Assembly (NCBI GenBank): GCA_035476635.1
Contig: DATILI010000023.1
Location: forward strand, 1 to 17,932
Direction: 5' to 3'
DNA length: 17,932 bases
Origin: DATILI01 sp035476635
Lineage (GTDB): Bacteria; Pseudomonadota; Gammaproteobacteria; Burkholderiales; Burkholderiaceae_C
Shown: piece after piece, positions 14,916-17,932 of the stretch
Layout: the number at the start of each line of letters is the position of its first letter
Position numbering within the stretch: the first letter of the stretch is position 1
Program-made: the position numbers and the translations under genes
The notes under the pieces: generated by a model
What the model saw: only the letters and a program-made list of their open reading frames with translations
Database searches by the model: none
What the model was told of the DNA's origin: nothing

Positions 14916-15371
14916 ATGCGCATCGCACTCGAATCACCAGATCAGCCCGAAGTCATCCACCTCATTGCCGAGCTGGACGCATACCAGGACACGCTGTATC
15001 CGCCGGAGAGCCGGCACTTGCTCGGTCTCGAAGCACTCAAGCAAGCCAATGTGCTGTTCGTTGTCGCCCGGGATGCCACGGGCCAGGCCGTCGGCTGCGG
15101 CGCAATCGTCGTTGCGCCAGAGTACGGTGAGCTCAAGCGCATGTACGTGCACCCCCGGTGCCGAGGCCAGGGCGTCGCAAAGGCCGTTCTTGGCTTGCTG
15201 GAGTCCGAGGCCAGCGCCCTTGGCTGCAAACTGCTCAAGCTTGAAACCGGGCCGCGCCAGCCCGAAGCGCTGGGCCTGTACGCAAGCTACGGCTACGAAC
15301 TGCGCGGCCCTTTTGGAAAATACACGGATGACCCGCTCAGCGTGTTCATGCAAAAACGCATCGAGAGCTGA
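14916..15371 (+). CDS. GNAT family N-acetyltransferase
   Basis: This 151-aa single-domain acetyltransferase uses acetyl-CoA to acetylate an unknown amine. Motif A is at residues 71-90 (LKRMYVHPRCRGQGVAKAVL), with the acetyl-CoA pyrophosphate loop R-G-Q-G-V-A. Motif B is LKLETGPRQPEALGLYASYGYEL, in which the QPEALGLY and GY pattern marks the typical GNAT C-terminus. The end (FGKYTDDPLSVFMQK) matches a common PhnO/YjgM-like small GNAT type. The start is the ATG at 14916; much longer in-frame readings run antisense through the neighbouring gene and are rejected. There is no obvious ribosome binding site. The stop is 4 bp from the convergent LysR stop. The substrate is unknown. Confidence 0.92.
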   Translation: MRIALESPDQPEVIHLIAELDAYQDTLYPPESRHLLGLEALKQANVLFVVARDATGQAVGCGAIVVAPEYGELKRMYVHPRCRGQGVAKAVLGLLESEASALGCKLLKLETGPRQPEALGLYASYGYELRGPFGKYTDDPLSVFMQKRIES

Positions 15372-15375
15372 TCCG

Positions 15376-16308
15376 TTAGAAAAACCGCCCCGTCCACTTG
15401 CGTTCGTAATCCATCTTCGCGAAGTGCTCGGCGATGAAGTCGATGAAGGTACGCACCTTGGCAGACAGGTGCTTGCGGCTCGGGTAAGCGAGGTTGATGG
15501 TCAGGCGGGGCAGGTCCCAGTCGTCGAGTACGGGAACCAGGCGGCCGGCGACGATGTCTTCATACAGGATGTAGGTGGGCTGCACCAGGATCCCCATGCC
15601 GTCGAGCGCGGCGGCGCGCAGCACCTGGCCGTCGTTGGATTCGAGCAGGCCCTTGATGTTGATCGTGGCGGTCTGCCGGTCTGCCGACAAGTGCGTGAAG
15701 CGCAGCTCGCTCGGATTGTTGGCGTAGGTGTAGATCAACAGCTTGTGCTTGTGCAGGTCTTCCAGCGTCTTGGGAAACCCGTGCTGCGCGAAGTAGCGCG
15801 GCGAGGCGGCCAGGATGCGCCGGGTTTCGCCCAGGCGGCGGATGGTGACATTGGAGTCCGGCTCGAACTCGCGCGTGCGGATGGCGACGTCGATGTTGTT
15901 GTCGATGATGTCGAAATAGCGGTTGGCGGCCTCCACGTGCACGCTCACGTTCGGGTAGCGCCGGGTGTATTCCTTGAGCAGCGGCGCGATGTGGTGCATG
16001 GAAAACGACAGCGAGGCCGTGATGCGCAGAACGCCCGTCGGGTTCAGCGCCGCGGCGTTGACCGTGTCTTCGGCATCCTTCAGGTCGGCCAGGATGGCCT
16101 TGGCCCGGCTGAAGAACTCCTGGCCCGTGTCGGTGAGGTAAAGGCGGCGCGTGTTGCGCTCCACCAGGCGCGCGCCCAGACGGTCTTCCAGGGCCGAGAG
16201 GTGCCGGCTGGCAGCCGCATTGGAAAGCTCCAGTGCCTCGGCGGCGCGGCTCAAGCTGCCGGTTTCCGCCACCTGCACGAATAGTTCGATTTCCGTCCAG
16301 CGATCCAA
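15376..16308 (-). CDS. LysR family transcriptional regulator
   Basis: This 310-aa regulator has an N-terminal winged helix-turn-helix (residues 1-60, ELFVQVAETGSLSRAAEAL and NAAASRHLSALEDRLGARL with LYLTDTGQEF). A periplasmic-binding-protein-like effector domain follows (VLRITASLSFSMHHIAPLL, NIDVAIRTREFEPDSNV, LRAAALDGMGILVQPTYI). It belongs to the branch typical of betaproteobacterial catabolic clusters. It is divergent from the hydroxyquinol-dioxygenase-like gene across 152 bp. The natural inference is that it controls that operon and itself, with a pathway intermediate as inducer. The start is a rare TTG at 16308, supported by AGGAGA seven to eight bases upstream. Confidence 0.94.
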   Translation of the reverse strand: MDRWTEIELFVQVAETGSLSRAAEALELSNAAASRHLSALEDRLGARLVERNTRRLYLTDTGQEFFSRAKAILADLKDAEDTVNAAALNPTGVLRITASLSFSMHHIAPLLKEYTRRYPNVSVHVEAANRYFDIIDNNIDVAIRTREFEPDSNVTIRRLGETRRILAASPRYFAQHGFPKTLEDLHKHKLLIYTYANNPSELRFTHLSADRQTATINIKGLLESNDGQVLRAAALDGMGILVQPTYILYEDIVAGRLVPVLDDWDLPRLTINLAYPSRKHLSAKVRTFIDFIAEHFAKMDYERKWTGRFF

Positions 16309-16460
16309 TTACTGTCTCCTATGGCTACATTTGCCGCGCCCGACCGCATTGTGGCGGTGCCGCTCTTCCATTGCGCGAAAAAGTCATTTGCAGCCGCGGC
16401 CTTTCCCATTTTGACGCAGCCTTCTACATTGCACTCCAAGCAAGGACCGAAGGAGATACC
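16309..16460. promoter_or_regulatory. Divergent control region between LysR and dioxygenase genes
   Basis: This 152-bp region should contain both promoters and the LysR sites. It has an inverted repeat ACCGC-N6-GCGGT at 16343-16358. Four CATTTGC/CATTGC direct repeats begin at 16328, 16369, 16385 and 16427. A TTGACG that could be a -35 box lies at 16411-16416, without a good -10 box. On the minus strand, AGGAGA at 16315-16320 serves the LysR TTG start; on the plus strand, AGGAGA at 16451-16456 serves the dioxygenase. No classical T-N11-A box stands out. Confidence 0.5.
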
Positions 16461-17297
16461 GTGCGCAACCTCACGCAGGACAACATCACGCAGGCGGTGA
16501 TGGCCCGCTTCGCCCAGACGCCCGATGCGCGCCTGAAGGAGATCATGACCAGCCTGGTGCAGCACCTGCACGCCTTTGCGCGCGAAGTGCGGCTGACCGA
16601 GGAAGAGTGGATGCAAGGCATCCAGTTCCTCACGGCGACCGGCCAGAAGTGCGACGACAAGCGGCAGGAGTTCATCCTGCTGTCCGACACGCTGGGCTTG
16701 TCGATGCTGACCGTGGCCATGAACAACGACAAGCCGGCCGGCTGCACCGAGGCCACCGTATTCGGCCCGTTCCACGTCGAGGGCGCGCCGCACTACGCGC
16801 ATGGCGACGACCTGGCCAACGGTGCCAGGGGCGAGCCCTGCCTGGTGCGCGGCAGCGTGCGCGGGCCTGCTGGCGAAGTGGTGGCGGGTGCCAGCATCGA
16901 TGTCTGGCAGGCCGACGCCGACGGCAACTACGACGTGCAATACCAGGCGCTCGAAAAGCACCAGGCGCGCGGCGTGCTGCAGTCCGGCCCCGATGGGCGC
17001 TTTCATTTCCGCAGCATCGTGGCCGAGGCCTATCCGATTCCGGTGGACGGCCCGGTGGGCGACATGCTGCGCGCCACCAGGCGCCACCCCTGGCGGCCGG
17101 CGCACCTGCATTTCATGATCACGGCCGAGGGCTATGAAACGCTGGTGACGCACGTGTTCCGCGACGGCGACCCGTACCTGGATTCCGACGCGGTGTTCGG
17201 CGTGCGCCAGTCGCTGGTGGCCGATTGGGTCAAGCATCCTGACGGCAGCACCACGCTGGACTTCGACTTCGTGCTCAACCCCAAAGGGTCCGCTTGA
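16461..17297 (+). CDS. Intradiol ring-cleavage dioxygenase, probably hydroxyquinol 1,2-dioxygenase
   Basis: This 278-aa non-haem Fe(III) enzyme is predicted to open hydroxyquinol (1,2,4-trihydroxybenzene) between its two adjacent hydroxyls to give maleylacetate. An N-terminal helical dimerisation domain (1-100) is followed by the beta-sandwich catalytic domain. The four iron ligands are visible as Y157 (GNYDVQY), Y191 (EAYPIPVDGPVG), H215 and H217 (RPAHLHF), at spacings close to catechol 1,2-dioxygenase. TEATVFGPFHVEGAP and AYPIP favour the hydroxyquinol group over catechol enzymes. The start is GTG 16461 with AGGAGA five bases upstream; longer in-frame readings run into the control region. 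Its stop overlaps the next gene's TTG start (TTGA). The partner maleylacetate reductase is at 3915. A catechol or chlorocatechol activity remains possible. Confidence 0.92.
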   Translation: MRNLTQDNITQAVMARFAQTPDARLKEIMTSLVQHLHAFAREVRLTEEEWMQGIQFLTATGQKCDDKRQEFILLSDTLGLSMLTVAMNNDKPAGCTEATVFGPFHVEGAPHYAHGDDLANGARGEPCLVRGSVRGPAGEVVAGASIDVWQADADGNYDVQYQALEKHQARGVLQSGPDGRFHFRSIVAEAYPIPVDGPVGDMLRATRRHPWRPAHLHFMITAEGYETLVTHVFRDGDPYLDSDAVFGVRQSLVADWVKHPDGSTTLDFDFVLNPKGSA

Positions 17298-17614
17298 TCA
17301 TCAAGCACATCGTCATGTGGAACGTGCGCGGTGCTTCGCCCGAGGAGCGCGGCGTCAACAGCGAGCGGCTCAGGCGCGAATTCGAGAGCTTGCGCGGCCG
17401 CATTCCCGGCCTGCTGCGGCTGGAGGTCGGTATCGACCACAGCCGCGTCGACTATGCCTGCGACGTGGTGCTGTATTCCGAATTCGAGTCGCAGGCGGCG
17501 CTGGATGCCTATGCGGTGCACCCCGAGCACCTGCGTGTGCGCCAGGCGCTGGGCGACCTGCGCACGGACCGGCACCAGGTGGACTATGTGGCCCAGCATG
17601 AATCGACGACATGA
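17294..17614 (+). CDS. Dabb family (stress-responsive alpha/beta barrel) protein
   Basis: This 106-aa protein has a dimeric ferredoxin-like alpha/beta barrel (Dabb) fold. It starts IIKHIVMWNV, the near-universal Dabb opening with the conserved histidine. An amphipathic helix (NSERLRREFESLRGRIPGLLRLEVGID), the strand DYACDVVLYSEFES and the closing helix and strand (LDAYAVHPEHLRVRQAL) follow. In catabolic clusters these proteins often sit beside ring-modifying or dioxygenase genes and may assist in binding or converting aromatic intermediates, though no activity is proven for this type. The start is TTG 17294, overlapping the dioxygenase stop (TTGA), so translation is coupled. GC content and codon use match the neighbouring genes. 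Confidence 0.9.
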   Translation: MIIKHIVMWNVRGASPEERGVNSERLRREFESLRGRIPGLLRLEVGIDHSRVDYACDVVLYSEFESQAALDAYAVHPEHLRVRQALGDLRTDRHQVDYVAQHESTT

Positions 17615-17636
17615 CGAAAGAACAGAGGAAGACGAA

Positions 17637-17932
17637 ATGACAGAACCCCTGCAAGACGAACTGCTGATCCGCCGCATGGTGGAGCGCTGGGCCGTGTGGC
17701 GCGACGCCGGCGACTGGGAACGCTTTGCCACCGTGTGGCACCCCGAGGGCGTGATGATGGCCACCTGGTTCCAGGGCCCGTTCGCCGAATTCATCCGCGT
17801 CACGCGCGAAGGCTGGGCCAAGGGCGTGAGCATCCTGCACTTTCTCGGCGGCTCGGCGATCGAGGTGGGAGGTGACCGCGGGGACCGGGCCATAGCCCAG
17901 ACCAAGATGACGATCTCGCAGCGCGGCATGGT
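17637..17932 (+). CDS. NTF2/SnoaL-like family protein (3' partial)
   Basis: Only the first 98 codons are present; the right edge cuts the gene. The sequence (ELLIRRMVERWAVWRDAGDWERFATVWHPEGVMMATW) has the typical start of the NTF2-like cone fold: a long helix followed by the D.GDWE.F..VWHPEG motif, then strands leading to ILHFLGGSAIEV and a TKMTIS strand. Family members act as isomerases, dehydratases or small subunits of ring-hydroxylating enzymes; here the role is unassigned. The ATG at 17637 has an AGAGGAAGA ribosome binding site (17623-17631 region). It is probably the third gene of the dioxygenase operon, 22 bp after the Dabb gene. Confidence 0.85.
   Translation, partial: MTEPLQDELLIRRMVERWAVWRDAGDWERFATVWHPEGVMMATWFQGPFAEFIRVTREGWAKGVSILHFLGGSAIEVGGDRGDRAIAQTKMTISQRGM

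Noticed and set aside
16233..16460. Extended N-terminus of the dioxygenase.
   Set aside because: It overlaps the LysR coding start and the control region. The GTG at 16461 has a good ribosome binding site and matches the family length.

Overview
The window is a GC-rich, very gene-dense bacterial chromosome segment. It most likely comes from a betaproteobacterium of the order Burkholderiales, possibly Comamonadaceae. The main clue is an orphan tripartite-tricarboxylate (Bug/TctC) binding protein inside a catabolic operon, a pattern typical of that order. High GC, GTG/TTG starts and 4-bp gene overlaps agree with this, but no rRNA or marker gene fixes the taxon. I see no tRNA, rRNA, CRISPR array, insertion sequence or phage gene. 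No gene-free stretch exceeds about 155 bases.

Layout. (A) 1-4973, plus strand: a five-gene catabolic operon, cut by the left edge. It encodes a 3-hydroxyisobutyrate-dehydrogenase-like enzyme (partial), a metal-dependent amidohydrolase, a Bug solute-binding protein, a second 3-hydroxyisobutyrate-dehydrogenase-like enzyme, and maleylacetate reductase. The genes are 1 bp apart, 41 bp apart, or joined by GTGA overlaps. (B) 4977-6137, minus strand: a transglutaminase-like cysteine protease family protein preceded by a 77-aa conserved-looking small protein. (C) 6248-10277, plus strand: an exported protein of unknown function, a membrane-anchored metallo-beta-lactamase-fold hydrolase related to NAPE-PLD/UlaG, and a membrane diguanylate cyclase with an intact inhibitory site. 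(D) 10296-12973, minus strand: an SPFH/band-7 membrane protein, a 64-aa ribbon-helix-helix (RHH) DNA-binding protein and an exported serine hydrolase, preceded by a promoter with a striking 16-bp palindrome. (E) 13068-15371: a secreted CAP-domain protein, a PEP mutase/isocitrate lyase family enzyme and a GNAT acetyltransferase. (F) 15376-17932: a LysR regulator divergent from a hydroxyquinol-1,2-dioxygenase-like intradiol dioxygenase, followed by a Dabb protein and an NTF2/SnoaL-like protein cut by the right edge.

How the parts fit. The dioxygenase in F would convert hydroxyquinol to maleylacetate, and the reductase in A would convert maleylacetate to 3-oxoadipate, feeding the TCA cycle. These two consecutive steps lie about 11.5 kb apart with unrelated genes between them. 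Block D looks like a self-regulated membrane module: the RHH protein probably binds the tandem TGATATCA-like sites that overlap the operon's own promoter. This is the most interesting candidate system here. Convergent gene pairs are packed with 0 to 18 bp between stop codons.
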